Assembly (NCBI RefSeq): GCF_024679095.1
Contig: NW_026111835.1
Location: forward strand, 45,001 to 109,000
Source of the DNA: Eriocheir sinensis
Taxonomy: Eukaryota; Arthropoda; Malacostraca; Decapoda; Varunidae
Reading direction: 5' to 3'
Length of the DNA: 64,000 bases
Position 1 is the stretch's first letter; every line of letters starts with the position of its first letter. Of the stretch, positions 33,850 through 46,209 are shown one piece after another. The notes below the pieces were generated by a model, which did not search any database, was not told where the DNA came from, and saw only the letters and a program-made list of their open reading frames with translations. The position numbers were made by a program, and so were the translations under genes.

Positions 33850-34540
33850 GTACTTGCTATGATTTTGTTATGGGTCACTCAAAATAGGTGAATACTCTGA
33901 GCCTTGCCGTGCCTTCTCAACACTGGCCTGTGACGTCTGGTGTGTGTAATTCCCTGCCAGATTAATATTTAGGAAGTTATTGGGACTGTGTAGATTACCT
34001 TTGGTCACACCACTGCCAGTGATAACAGTGGTGAAGCATATTTCATATTTATCCTAAACAAATAACCTTAACAAATCTAACCTGATCAAACCCAACTATG
34101 GATAATATTGAAGTGAGGGCAGCCACCTCTAGCAAAGTTAATACAACATGGATTCTTTTGTCATCCCTGAATGCAGTACAATAACAAATGACCTCCGGAA
34201 AATAGAAAGGGGGTGACGCCCCCCGCTAGGTAGGTTATGTAAGGTTGAATTAGGTTAGGTTGGTTTGAACTAGTTGGGCAAGCGGTGTCGGCTGACGGAA
34301 ATACCCAGCGTGGGATTTAATGATTTTATTTAGTGATTTCTGGAGAAAAAAAACAATGAAGAGAATTGTATTTTGTTCAGAAACAAGCAGTCGGTGTCTC
34401 AACATTATTAGGCTGCCCTCTCCTCAATAGTCCCCCTGACTGTTTCTGTCCTAACTTGCTTCACCCCCTGCCCAAAATGCAGTGTGTCAGGCTGTGTTCA
34501 TTAACTTCTAACATAACTATTGAATTTTCTTTAATTTCCC
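33850..34540. other. Intergenic stretch with GGTTAGG-type repeats
   Basis: Only short GTTAGG/GGTTAGGTTGG runs near 34240-34265. No exon or RNA gene recognised. Confidence 0.4.
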
Positions 34541-34544
34541 AAAA

Positions 34545-37500
34545 GTTATTATTTGCTGCCCTGGTCTTGGTCTTGGTCCTGGTTCAGGAGGTAGTTGTCC
34601 CTTTCGGATCCAACTACAGCCTTTGTAACGGCCTACTCCCTCGGGGCCAACACCCTGAAAATCCAAAAATAAAATATAACCGTCTGAAAGAGCCCGTAGA
34701 GGCACAGATGGGGACATCTACAGGAGTCCACCCTATCCGGTGCGCTCTGCAAAGGCTCTCTCTAGGAATTCCTTAACCCCTTCTATTGTTCTTCTGGTCA
34801 TTGTCTGCAGTGTACTCAGACCTAGCAAGAATTCTATCACCCTTCCTACATCCCCCTCTAGCATCCTGTTCCATACTTCTGTTCCTAATTCCTGTGTTAT
34901 TATTTCTACCAAACTCTGCCTAACCCTATCATACCTAGGACACTCTAGTAGCATATGTTCCACTGTCTCGTCAACCCCCCCTTCACACATACGGCATACC
35001 TTGCTTCCCCCATTTGCCCACCTATATGTCCTATTATTCACCTCTAAGGATTTAGTCCTGGCCTTGAAGAGCAACACACACCCCGGCTACCATCGTAGAA
35101 GGCTTCACACTTGGGTTTGGCCTTCAACTTGTACCATTCTAGAGAACTCTTTGCCCCCACCCTTTGGCTCCAGTCTATCTTGCCCCTCTCCTGAACTCTG
35201 TCATTCACTGTACGCTTCACTTCCTTCACCTCCCCCCCTAGCGTCATCTCCGAGAGTGTGAAGCCCTCCAGCCCACATCTCTTGTCCCAGCGTATGCTAG
35301 ACTTGCTCCACTTCGTCCCCTGTCCCGCCCACTCATATACCTTGCGCGCCCATCTATTCTCACTCATCTTTCTTAGCCTGACTTTGTACCCTAAAACTGC
35401 TTTACCTATTCTTTCCTCAAAGGTGCTCCAGCCTACTTCCCCTCGCACTGCATCTACCGCATACCTGTTGGCACCCAGAGCCAGCCTGCCTACTCTGTTC
35501 TGTACTACCTCCAGCTTATCTAGCTCCTTGACTGTCCACCTCATGCATTCTAGGCCATACATGAGGCCTGGTACTGCCATGCCCTTCCATATCCCCCTAA
35601 CTACCTCATACCTGTTAGCTCTACATCTAGCCACACTTCCTAGCCTTCCTACCCACTGATTTGCCCTAGAAATTCTATTCTGTTTGGTCCTATCTGTTCC
35701 ATTCTCGTCAACTATGATCCCTAGGTACTTGTATGAACTTGTACGGCCTGTGTTCATCCCTCCTAGCGCCCAGGTCCTTCCCTCGTCCGTAGCCTCAGCA
35801 TTTACTACTACTACCTGACTCTTCTCACTACTAAACTTCATATCAAAGTCCCTCCCATACTGTGCTACTACATCCAACATTTGTTGTAATTCCTCACTAT
35901 CCTCACTCATGAGCACAATGTCATCTGCATGCATGAGACATCCTAGCCGTTCACTCCCCACCCTTATCCCATACCCCGATGCCCTCAACCACTCTGCCAG
36001 CTCCTCTGTGTACAGCCCAAACAGTAGCAGGGGCAGCACACCCTTGCCTAACCCCTCTATGACTGTTGACCCACCCTGTCTCTATATCCCCTAGGTTGTA
36101 TACTGCCCGTGTGTTCTCATACATACTCTATTATCCCTACTACCCTCTCACTCACTCCTATTCTAGTCAACAATCGACTTAACAAACCCCTATTTACCCT
36201 ATCATACGCTTTTTCTATGTCAAGGAAAGCAAGGTATACCTTGTTAACTACAAACATGTTGTCCTCCCCCTTCTGTCCTTACCAAAACCATTCTGTTCCT
36301 CCCCCATTACCCTGTTTCTTTCACAGCATTTACTCATCCTATCACTAAGTAGACCACTGAAAATCTTTCCTATTGTGTCTGTGACAGCTGTGGGCCTGTA
36401 GTTTTTTAACTCTTTCCTACTCTTGTGCCCCCTTTGTGTAGCAGAGTCACCCTACCTTCGTTCCACTTCCCCGGTACTTTTCCCTCTAACCAAATCTTTC
36501 TAAACAGCCTATACAGCCCCTCTATTACACCTGGCCCTTCTTTATAGAATTCATTAGGAATCCCATCCCTCCCTGTTGCTTTCCTAGCCTTGAGTGTCTT
36601 TACATATTCCCTGATCTCTTCCCTACTGAAGCAATCCCCCATAGCCTCAAATATTTTCCTGCTAGATTCCAAGTGCACCTCCCCTAACTCTACAGGCTCA
36701 CTCACCCCCGCTATCTCCTCCCAGAAGTTTTTGATTTCCCTTTTTATTTCTTCTTCCCTTTCACTACTCTGTTTCCCGCTACTATTTCTTCTAAATTGGG
36801 CTGTTACCTATTTTCCTCCCCCCTCAGGAAGGCATACCAGTCTCGTCCCCCGTCCTCTCCCGTCACCCTGAGCTCCTATACAGTCTCCCTCTCAGTCTCT
36901 GCCGTTGCCTTCCTAATGAGTCGCTTGACATCCCTTTGCTATACCGCTGCCTCGTGTTTTCATATTCTACTCTACCTGCATCACCGTTTATTTCCTTCCT
37001 CAATCTCCTGGTTCTCTTATTCAGCTCCTTTCTCTCTTTCCTTGCCTTTTCAACGTCTTCGTTCCACCACCTCTTTCCCTGTTTCCTACCTCTTCCTATC
37101 TCTAGTATTCCTAACCTCCTCTTGGCTGTCTCATTTACTATCCTCCACATCCTGTCTTTCGTTTCATCCACACTACCATCCGCTCCCCATTCTACACATG
37201 TTAGGTCTCTTCTGAAGGCCTCCCAGTCACCCCCTCTCATGTTCCAGTGGCAATCTTTATTCCTGTTTCCCCCTCCTCCCTCTGGCCCTGGCTAACACAA
37301 TTTAAAACCATCATATTGTGGTCACTTACTATATCTATGAGCCCCTCCTCGTCTATCCACATATCCCTAACCATCCTCCTAGCCTTCTCGTTTACAAGGA
37401 TATAATCTATAGCTGACTCCCTTCCCCTTTCTGCCCAGGTTACCCTTCCCTCCGCTATGGTTAAATTTAATATTTCTGAGTCATGCTCCTCCACAAACTC

Positions 37501-38060
37501 TAATAACAAAGTCCCATTTCTGTTTATCTCCTCTCCTAGGATACCAATATGTCCATTCATGTCTCCCATGGCAATTACTTGCTCCTGTCTATTTTCTGCT
37601 ATTACCCTCCCTACCCTCTCATACTTCCTTTCCTTCTCTACCCTTGCACCCGTCCCTTCCACTGTCATGTAGCACACTACTATGATTAGGTGCTCCAACC
37701 TACCCTTGTCCCTGTACCCTATTCTCACTGCTAGAATATCCTCGCTGGTACCCACATCTAGTTCCTCAAAAGTTAAGCCCGAGTCCCGTTTTATAAATAA
37801 ACCTACTCCCCCACCTTTCCTTGGGTTTGTACTCCTTCCCTTGGCTATAAAACTGTAGTCCCCTGACCTGACTTCAAGTCTTTCCCTCAGCTGGGTCTCG
37901 GTAACCCCACCACATGGAAGTCCCACCTCAATTCCTTAGCCATGTCTTCTAACTTCCCTACTCCCCGTCCCCTAACATTTAGGCACCCCAGACGCCTCCC
38001 ATGCTCCCTTGCCTCCCTCCCCTTCTGTCCCTGCCCTACACCGCTATGGTTTTTGTTCCC
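34545..38060 (-). pseudogene. Non-LTR retrotransposon with AP-endonuclease and RT, minus strand
   Basis: Reading right to left: endonuclease (LGCLNVRGRGVGKLED near 38000, TETQLRERLE, MGDMNGHIGILGEE, SDHNMM) to 37237; linker with GKRWWNEDVEKARKERKE; RT with ATGRDGIPNEF, WNEGRVTLLHKGG, FLDIEKAYDRVNR (near 36200, in a shifted frame), HADDIVLMSED and SSEKSQVVVV; thumb; then a zinc motif CRMCEGGVDETVEHMLLEC (C-x2-C-x10-H-x4-C) and a stop near 34734. Longest open frames: 37926-37237 and 36039-35044. At least four frameshifts. The 3'UTR runs to about 34545 with repeated GGACCAAGACCAAGACCAG. Likely an I/Ingi- or RTE-related clade; clade uncertain. Confidence 0.8.
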
Positions 38061-38319
38061 CCTAGGAACTGCACTCAGAGATCTAAAGGCAACAGTGTCA
38101 GTATTAAATTCTCTCAAAATAATTGCCATAAATAAAATATTATTCAAAATTGTGTTAATATTCCATGAGTTGAGCCGTCTCGCTGCAAGGGACACCTCTT
38201 TGCAGTGTGAAGCAGCTGCCTTGTGCACACTCAACACACGGCCGCGCTTCTCTCTGTTGGAAGTCACTTGTTCGTTATATATTAGTACTGTGAAATGTGG
38301 TCTGAGGGGGCATGTGTCG

Positions 38320-38930
38320 AGCACAGGCCAGGCTATGTTAGGTTAGTTGTAGTTGGATTCGGTCAGGTTAGATTGCTTCATTGTCCTTTATAAATAAATA
38401 AATATTGTCTGGGAGCATATATTGAGGTATTTATTTCCTCTTATTGAATTTTGGCAACAGAGCACAGGCCAGGCTATGTTAGGATTCGGTCAGGTTAGAT
38501 TGCTTGATTGTCCACGGTAAATAAATATTGTCTGGGGGATATATTGAGGTATATATTTCCTCTTATTGAATTTTGGCAGCAGAGCACAGACCAGGCTATG
38601 TTTGGTTAGTTTAACTGTTTATGATAAAGAAATAAATATTATCTTGGGGGATATGCTGTATTGAGGCATGGGCCAGGTTTAGGTTAGGTAGAGCCAGCTT
38701 AGGTTAGGTTAGTTTAATTGTTTATGATAAAGAAATAAATATTATCTTGGGGGGATATGCTGTATTGAGGCATGGGCCAGGTTTAGGTTAGGTAGAGCCA
38801 GCTTAGGTTAGGTTAGTTTAATTGTTTATGATAAAGAAAGAAATATTATCTTGCATGGGATATACTGTATCGAGGTCAGTTATGTTAGGTTAGGTTAAGT
38901 CAGGTTAGATTAATTAGTTGTTCATGATTA
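38320..38930. repeat. Tandem array, about 115-140 bp unit, with GGTTAG motifs
   Basis: Units carry (C)AGGCTATGTTAGGTTAG or GCCAGGTTTAGGTTAGG, TTATGATAAAGAAATAAATA, TTATCTTGGGGGATAT and TATTGAGGCATGG. About five copies, the last two nearly identical over 110 bp (38660-38870). Confidence 0.8.
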
Positions 38931-39029
38931 ATACATTGCTAGCTTGTCGCTGCATTGTTTGTTGTTGTCTCAGGTGGACGTCGGCCCGGTGGGTGTACTT
39001 CTGTAATTTTACTAATTATTATAAGGTAA

Positions 39030-39330
39030 TGATTGATTGATTGATTGATAGTTTATTGTTGCAGGGAAACAACAAAGGAGAAGGGAGGAACATGCCATCC
39101 CAACCCCCAGGCAGTACAGAGTGTGATTATACAACTAGTAATACATGTGGAGGCAGTACCAAGAAACGATAAAGACACAATGGCAGGAATGAATGCACAA
39201 CAAGGGAGGGGGGCGGTACCTGCCGGCCTCCCCCTGGGAAATGATGATGTGTTGTCTGTGGCAGTGTTAACCAACGAGGCGCCCCAGCTGGTGATGCTGT
39301 GCCGGGTGTGTTGTTCCCTGAGCAGTAATT
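39030..39330 (-). mobile_element. Probable retroelement 3' end with (AATC)n tail
   Basis: The reverse complement ends CAACAATAAACTATCAATCAATCAATCAATC, a polyadenylation-like signal plus tetranucleotide tail of the kind seen on arthropod non-LTR 3'UTRs. The + strand frame at 39045-39353 over it is therefore probably not an exon. Confidence 0.4.
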
Positions 39331-39399
39331 ATGCTGTGCTCCAGGTTAGCTGAGCCTATAGAATGTACTCTAATGCTTTATTGCTTGTTTTTGTTACCA

Positions 39400-40330
39400 A
39401 GGTATGTTTAGGTGATGTACTGTAACATTTTGGGGCTGTTTTATTATCAAGGTATATTTAGGTGAGGTTATAGAATGTACTCAATACTTTATGGGTTGTT
39501 TTTTATCAAGGTATATTTAGGCGTTGTATATACTGTTTTATTATCAAGGTATATTTTTTTGATGTTTTTATCAAGGTTTACTTAGTGAGGTTATAGAATG
39601 TACAGTAATCTTTTATGGGGCTTTTTTTATCAAGGTGTTTTGCTGGGCCTGTTTTTTATCAAGGTTTACTTAGTGAGGTTATAGAATGTACAGTAATCTT
39701 TTATGGGTCTTTTTTTATCAAGGTGTATTTTTGGGCCTGTTTTTTATCAAGGTTTACTTAGTGAGGTTATAGAATGTACAGTAATCTTTTATGGGGCTTT
39801 TTTTTATCAAGGTTTACTTAGTGAGGTTATAGAATGTACAGTAATCTTTTATGGGGCTTTTTTTATCAAGGTTTACTTAGTGAGGTTATAGAATGTACAG
39901 TAATCTTTTATGGGGCTTTTTTTATCAAGGTTTACTTAGTGAGGTTATAGAATGTACAGTAATCTTTTATGGGGCTTTTTTTTATCAAGGTGTATTGTTG
40001 GGCCTGTTTTTATCAAGGTTGACTTAGGTGATCATAAAATGTACAGTATTTTTTTATGGGGCTGTTTTTTTTATCAAGGTATATTTAAGTGAGGTTATAG
40101 AATGTACTATTTTTTGGGGGGGGCTTTTTTATCAAGAATATTTAGGTTGTTATGAAATATACTTTAATATTCAAGGGGCAGTTTTTTATCAAGAATATTT
40201 AGGTTGTTATGAAATATACTCTAATATTCAAGGGGCAGTTTTTTATCAAGAATATTTAGGTTGTTATGAAATATACTCTAATATTCAAGGGGCAGTTTTT
40301 TATCAAGAATATTTAGGTCTGGTTAGATAA
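39400..40330. repeat. Tandem array, about 60-bp unit, roughly 14 copies
   Basis: Unit: TTTTTATCAAGGTTTACTTA, GTGAGGTTATAGAATGTACAGTAATC, TTTTATGGGGC. The last four copies are a variant (AATATTTAGGTTGTTATGAA, ATATACTCTAATATTCAAGG, GGCAG) with almost no differences among them. The YQEYLGCYEIY frame is a by-product. Confidence 0.95.
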
Positions 40331-40689
40331 GTTAGTATTTATTTTATTTTAGGTTGTTAGGTAAGTTAAGGTTATTTATTTATTTATTTATATTTTTTCT
40401 GTGGTTTCCAGCACTGGTGGCAGTGCTTCCAGATGGTCATCCTCAGAGCACCACATTCATCAGAGTCGGCCCCAAAACCTTCATGGGCACTCCAGTAATG
40501 AGGTCCAATCAAACCACCATCCAGGCCCCTCAAGAAAGCCTGCTGCCGCTATAGGCTGGCACATAAAAAAAATAAATGAATAATAATAATAATGATAACT
40601 GTTAGGTAATGTGCCGTGGGTTATGGTTAAACTGAGATTGGAGTGGCTGCACCTTGCAGGGACTTGGTACCTTATTGTATTTGTTTATT

Positions 40690-40960
40690 TATTGTCTCCA
40701 TATCCATATTTATCCAGGTTTCTTAAGTTTCCACAAGCTCTTTGCCTCCATCACCTTTTCTCTTAAGTCATTCCCAGTGTTTATGTTTCTCCTTGGAAAG
40801 CTGTAGTCCTTAGTATCATGACGACATGTTCCCTTCCTCATGTTTTCCTGTGACTTCCTAGCTCTGCCTTCCCTTCCCTTGTCAGTAATAGGTCTTTATC
40901 ACCTGACTCCTGCAAGTCACTCACTGGTTCACATCCTGCAGTCAGACCTTCTCTCTCCCC
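40690..40960 (-). mobile_element. Non-LTR C-terminal fragment
   Basis: Minus-strand translation includes CRHDTKDYSFPRRNINTGND and LREKVMEAKSLWKLKK, the F..R....WN.L...V..A.....FK block found near the C terminus of CR1/I-type proteins. Short and 5'-truncated. Confidence 0.55.
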
Positions 40961-41028
40961 TTTTATAGAAGTGAATGTATTGATATTTTATGTGAGTGTA
41001 AGGAAGTGACCCTTTGTGTTTTGTGCAG

Positions 41029-41120
41029 GCATTACCCGGTGGGCGTGCTGCTTGACCTCCCCTGACCCGGAACCTCACGGCACACTTCCCAGAGCAGGAC
41101 CTCATCCACTAACCCTCAAG
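41029..41120 (+). pseudogene. Atg5: ATG5-like exon (HYPVGVLLDL exon), damaged
   Basis: Acceptor TTTTGTGCAG ends at 41028; donor GTAGGC at 41121. The first frame gives HYPVGVLLDL. After a frameshift the sequence gives NLTAHFPEQDLIH, then an in-frame TAA, PS. This is the conserved core of the autophagy protein ATG5 (..WHYPIGVLFDL..PWN.TVHF..FPEKDLLH.PS..). ATG5 is conjugated to ATG12 and, with ATG16, promotes ATG8/LC3 lipidation. The Trp of PWN has become Arg here. The next piece of the same protein lies at 49704-49838. Either a decayed copy or a real gene with sequencing errors. Confidence 0.7.
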
Positions 41121-42310
41121 GTAGGCTAAAGTTCCTTGACAGAGAGAGTACATAGGTGGCCCTGTGTATGAGGCTGCTGGGCGCCATTATTGGCCCCTCG
41201 AGCACTAGGCACGAATGGTCTGCTGACCCTGTGCCGGGCTGTGCCCAAACCAACCCCTCGAGCACGGCGCCAACTTTGAACTGAGGTATCAGAGACATAG
41301 TTTTTTCCTATTTATGGAGTGGACACGGCTGCTTTTTAATGTAGCAATGCCTCTCCACCAGGCTTGCTGCTGTAGTAACAGGCCGGAGAGGGGAAACAAA
41401 GTTTATAAATTCCCAGCAAGTCTGCTGAGAAGATAGAGTTGTGCCAACAAAGTCAGTCTTCTCGGGAGGAAACCATCTTGTTGTATGCAGTGTGTGTGTT
41501 TTGCTATAATAACTGCCCTCCCTGTGTACATTCTATGGGGATTATTGTGAGAGATAATGCTACAAGGACTGAAACAATCGTTCACCTCACTGTCACCAGA
41601 GGTCCAGACATGGTTGCTGATGAGGGAAGCTGTCGCCCATATGGCCAATATTATTGGGTGTGATCTCTCCCACAGGGCTTGAGACCCATAATGGATATTT
41701 CACAGTCTCATAAATGGCAGTGTCACGGACTGGACGTGTTACAAGATTTTGGATAAAAAGAATTGATGTTACTTCCGATACGCCATTCATCTTGGTAAAA
41801 CTCCAGAATCACACCCAACTCACTCTAATGGTTAAAACTTTCTTTTTTTAGATATATTTACCAAGCATCACTCTGATACCAGTTTCCATTATTATTTCTG
41901 AGATTTTAACATGCGGGTAAAGTTAGTGTTTGAGAGTGCTGGGCTAGGTACTACTTGCTCATGTGACGGCTCTTCAGCCAGAGGCTCCTCCAGGTAGAGC
42001 TACAAGTCCCTCTTTATCTAACAGCCTAATGGATAAGGCTGCACAGTCTTCATTTCCTTGGGTACCAATGTCATTGTATATGGTGAAGACATTTTTATAC
42101 AGTTAATATTCTCTTAACCTATTTTGACCCTCAGGCAAAATGAAATATGTTTAAATAGCCTTAGTATTTTATTGTATTATTTTTTCATCAACAATAAGCA
42201 TTTCAATATTGAATTAAACTCAGTGTTATTGAACAATAATCACTGATGAATTATCTTCACAATTCCTTGGAATTGCACAGTAGACTACATTTATTGCCCA
42301 GCTACATCCT
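41121..42310. other. Intron-like stretch, nothing recognised
   Basis: No repeat family or exon recognised. The phrase CCCCTCGAGCAC occurs twice (41196, 41257). Confidence 0.4.
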
Positions 42311-42313
42311 AGT

Positions 42314-42367
42314 GTAATAATAATAATAATAATAATAGTAATAGTAATAGTAATAATAATAATAATG

Positions 42368-42402
<35 letters not shown>
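42314..42402. repeat. (TAA)n microsatellite
   Basis: AAT trinucleotide run with a few G substitutions. Confidence 0.95.
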
Positions 42403-42404
<2 letters not shown>

Positions 42405-42693
42405 GTTTATTCACCAAGAGCAGATTACAAAGAATCGTGAGATATTTCATGTTTCTGAAAAGGTCTTGGCTTACAATGACAATGAATCAATTTTAATTAC
42501 TGTTTGCGTCCTGAGATTTTGTTGATGCAGTTAAGAAACAAAGAGAAATGTTTAAAGAAAATAATATTGAAGAATAAAAAAAGTAAAAAGTAAAAATTTT
42601 AAATAAAAAATAAAAAAAGTAAAAACCTTAAAAAAAAGGTCTATCAATGTAAAAAAGGTGTACCAATGTGTGCACTGATTATGAGAGGGCGCT

Positions 42694-45600
42694 TTACATA
42701 TTTTTGTTCAACCTCCGTACTACACGAGGAATTGTGGAGTTTCTGTACCGCTCTGTCCTGCACCTGACGGGTGGCATCCTGCTGCTGTGTCTGCTCTGGC
42801 GACGAGTTGCTGTTCGCTGTGGAAGCAGGTGTGAGTGCGCCGATTTCAACAGCTTCTTCCCAAACCCGAGGGTGAGCTGCTCTCTCCTTTCATCCAGCCT
42901 GGGCAGTCCAAACCTTGCCAGCTGCGATAGTAGTGGCCAAGGATGATGCGACACACTCTTTTGGACGGATTCCAGAGCAGTTCGTTGTGCGGCAGTGAGG
43001 GCTGGATGCCATACTGGACATGCGTACTCCAGCACGGGTCGGGTCCTCTGACAGTACAGGGAAATTAGCTGGTCCTCTGGTGCTCCGAAGGACCTTGCTC
43101 GGAACAGTATAAAAAGTCTTCTGGACACCTGAGTGAACATGTGGTCCACGTGGTCTTGCCAATTTAGACTTGAGGTGAGGACAAGCCCTACCACTTTAGC
43201 TGAACTGACCTGCAGTATTTCATTGTCACAGAGATGAACAGTTGGGAACGCCACGTCCCTCTTGAGGAAGCTGATATTGATGATCTTGCATTTGCTTGGG
43301 TTTGGTATTAGTTTAAGCTCCTCACACAGAAGGTGAGCTGTGGTGATTTGTTCTTGGACTGGGTTATTTTGCAGGTCGGTTTCTTTGGTCACTGCGTATA
43401 CAGTGACGTCATCAACAAACTTGGCTTTACACGATGACTGAAGCAGAAGACTGTTGATAACTGGTAGGAAAATGACTGGCCCAATGCATGTTCCCTGGGG
43501 CACTCCACAGGTTGTTGGCAGCCACTCAGATGTCTCGCCGTAATATCTTGTGCACTGCTGTCTGTCAGTAAGGAAGGATGTTATGAACGGCAGCAGTGAA
43601 GTTCTGCATCCGAGGTGGTGTAGGTGGGTCACTGCTACACTGTGATCCACGTTATCAAATGCTTTCTTGAAGTCAATGAGACACAGTTGGGCTACAGTGT
43701 CTCTTTGCTCCAAGCCTTTAAGTATGGCGTCCAAGAGGTACACCATGTACAGCGTGGTGGAGCGCCCCTTCAAGTTTCCAAACTGCTGGTGGTTGATTTT
43801 GTGTAGAATGTCTGCAAGAACCAGGTTTGCTACGTGGCCCTCCAACGTCTTTCCGAGTGTGTCTGTGAGTGACACAGGCCGTAGTTGTCCAAGGCTGGTA
43901 ACATTTGGAGCTTTGGGGAGTCCTGTCACTGTCGAGCTCTTCCATCGTGTAGGGCAGTGGTTCCCAACCTTTTCTAGTTTGCGGCACCCTTGGCAAGCCT
44001 TTCAAAACTTCCCGGCACCCTTATAAGGAAATACATATTTAAAATCTCCGTTGTTTTTTTATTATATATATTTTTTTACAGGAGAAAATTATTAAATTTT
44101 GCTTTTGGTGTTATAAGGCATAGAGAAATTCATTACTAATACTTCGTAATTAATTACTAAAAAAAAGAAAAAGATGAACAAACGACTCACGAACTCAGCT
44201 AGTTAGCAATACATACCAGGTATGTATTGCTAACGAGCTGAGGGAGGAGGATATGTCATACCTTCTGCTTCCTTTGCGTCACCAATCAGTACTGAGACAT
44301 TCTGGGCTCTGGCCAGTGGCGACTCGCTGTGCGCCCTGCCCTGTACGTGTGTCATACGCGTCAGTCTACAACCCTCACTCCCCTCCCTCCCTCCCACTCT
44401 CCCGCCAAGCTGTTCTCTCCAGTGTCTGTACAATTATTACACAGCAAAATCATATAATTAGTATTGTTCTCCTGGATTGTAATTTTCCATAAGTACAAAT
44501 TATTATACAAATTCAATGAAAAGTAGCTAAGTTGAAAATTCGATCGCTAAATTGTGCAGCAGCAGCAGCAGAAGCAGAGAGAGTGAAGTTAATGCAATTT
44601 TTTCCCCTGAATTTTGGCGGCACCCTCAAAAGATCTCACGGCACCCCTTGGTGCCGCGGCACACCGGTTGGGAATCACTGGTGTAGGGCAAGATGGTAAG
44701 CAGCTGTTGTACATGATCTCCAAAGGTTGACACAGTTCATACGCAAACTCCTTTATTAGTTTTAACGGGAGTTCACCGGGGGAGTGGCTTTCTTTGTTTT
44801 TATTTTCTTTAAGTCTTTATATATGTGTAGTTTAGAATAACGAGGCGGAGGAAGCGATGGCTGGTGGGCCGGTACTACACCTGGGCCGATGGGTGGGTAG
44901 TTTGTACATATGGCAGCGAAGTGTTCGTTAATCATATTTGCAATTTGTCGATGGTCATCAAGGTTAAAAGCCGAAAGATTCACTGGTGTGCGTTTGGGTT
45001 CAGTTAACATTGTGATACATTTATTAAGACCACTTTCATTTTGCACTGACTCAAAAATATTCAACCTTTGCTTGTATGATTTTCCTTTATGAAGCAGAAT
45101 TATATTCACGATATCGCTCTGTGTGACGTTGGTTGTACGCACGGCGCTTTTTGTTTATCAGATGTTTTATTTCTGGGGTCATCCACAGTTTGTCATTATC
45201 TCGTTTGCGCCAAGATTTAAGGGGAAATGTGTTTCATACTGGTGCTTCAGGACGGCGAACAGGGCATTTTCTTGTTGTTCTACGGTTGGCATTATTTGTA
45301 AGAACGACCAGTCCACTGCCGTGATCCAGAGTCCGAAGCTCCTCACGGACGAATCCTTGAACGGTCTGTATTGGAGGGTGCGATGTTGTGGGGGAGGTGG
45401 TAGTGCCGTAGGTCTTACCAAAACACATTTATGTCTACTAAGACCAATAGGGGCAGATATTCGGGAGAACAATAATCTGAGTGCATGTCTGTTAAAATCA
45501 AGTCTATCACTGAGTTTTCATGGGTCGGCTGCGTCACTAGGTTTCGTATATGGAGAGCATCACACACTCTGTTCTTATCAAGACCATTAAAATCACCAGC

Positions 45601-46203
45601 AATAACCACCTTGCAATCAGTGTGCGTTGAACGGAATAAATCGACACTAGACACCACACGGTTAGTCAGTCCGTCATGGACAGGGGAATCTGGTGGGTAG
45701 TATAATACACACAATAATATTTGTCCTATTCTCCTAACACTTTTCAAAGGCACCCATAAACACTCTAACTGTGGAGGAACAGCGATTGGTGCTTGTACAG
45801 CATTCATGGGTTGTCTTACGTACACACACACGCCGCCACCACGGCTGCCTCGGTGTTTGTGAAACAAATCATAGTTACTAAGTTCGTACATGAATGATGG
45901 TTTATTGATTGAAAACCAGGTCTCACTTATTGTGATAACATCGGGATCCTTTTGCTCAGCGACCAGACATAACTCTTCAAATTTATTGGTAATACTTGTG
46001 GGATTGGTAAGAAGCATCGAGGGGGGTTGGGAGGGTATGGGGTTGGGTTGTCTAGGGATGGGGGTGAGAAAGTGGTGTGATATGGAAGGGGGGCTGGGGG
46101 AGGGGTCACGGGGCTGGGTTATGTGTGTGTGTGTGTGTGTGTTAACACAAGAGAGCAGCAGGGCGAGTAATGGGATCAGTGTCCCCTCCCACCTCCCCGT
46201 CAT
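42694..46203 (-). pseudogene. Non-LTR retrotransposon (endonuclease + RT), split by a hAT MITE
   Basis: Right to left: endonuclease (46203-45415) with DVITISETWFSINKP, GGGVCVYVRQPMN, GDFNGLDKNRVCD and VIDLILTDM; a linker to 44762; RT core from 43929 with LRPVSLTDTLGKTLEGH, LIDFKKAFDNVDH, GVPQGTCIGPVIF and an unusual KFVDDVTVY in place of FADD; C-terminal LEYACPVWHPAL, stop at 42694. The RT is interrupted at 43955-44680 by a hAT element. Removing it with one 8-bp duplication restores an exact reading frame (..NSCLPSCPTR|WKSSTVTG..). Other shifts occur near 44775, 45150 and 45440, one at a five-base C run. The last 411 codons are fully open. Confidence 0.85.
43955..44680. mobile_element. Non-autonomous hAT element (726 bp) with 8-bp TSD
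   Basis: Ends are CAGTGGTTCCCAACC at the left and GGTTGGGAATCACTG at the right (14 of 15 inverted matches). Flanks are a perfect 8-bp direct repeat GTGTAGGG at 43947-43954 and 44681-44688, diagnostic of hAT insertion. Subterminal GCGGCACCC/GGCACCCTT motifs recur at both ends. There is no transposase; the interior is AT-rich with a 24-bp-arm hairpin at 44194-44242. Confidence 0.95.
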
Positions 46204-46209
46204 TACTTT

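Noticed and set aside
38940..39010. Further ATG5 exon (a GPVGVLL-like peptide after an acceptor)
   Set aside because: The match is only a few residues and the surrounding sequence does not fit ATG5.
39045..39353. + strand frame as a host exon
   Set aside because: The minus strand shows an AATAAA-like signal and an (AATC)n tail, so a retroelement 3'UTR is a better explanation.
39400..40330. CRISPR-like array
   Set aside because: Repeat units are contiguous with no unique spacers, and the genome is eukaryotic.
40408..40552. + strand segment after a possible acceptor (..GTGGTTTCCAG), ending in a stop
   Set aside because: Exon-like but with no recognised homology, and no phase-compatible neighbour exon could be placed.
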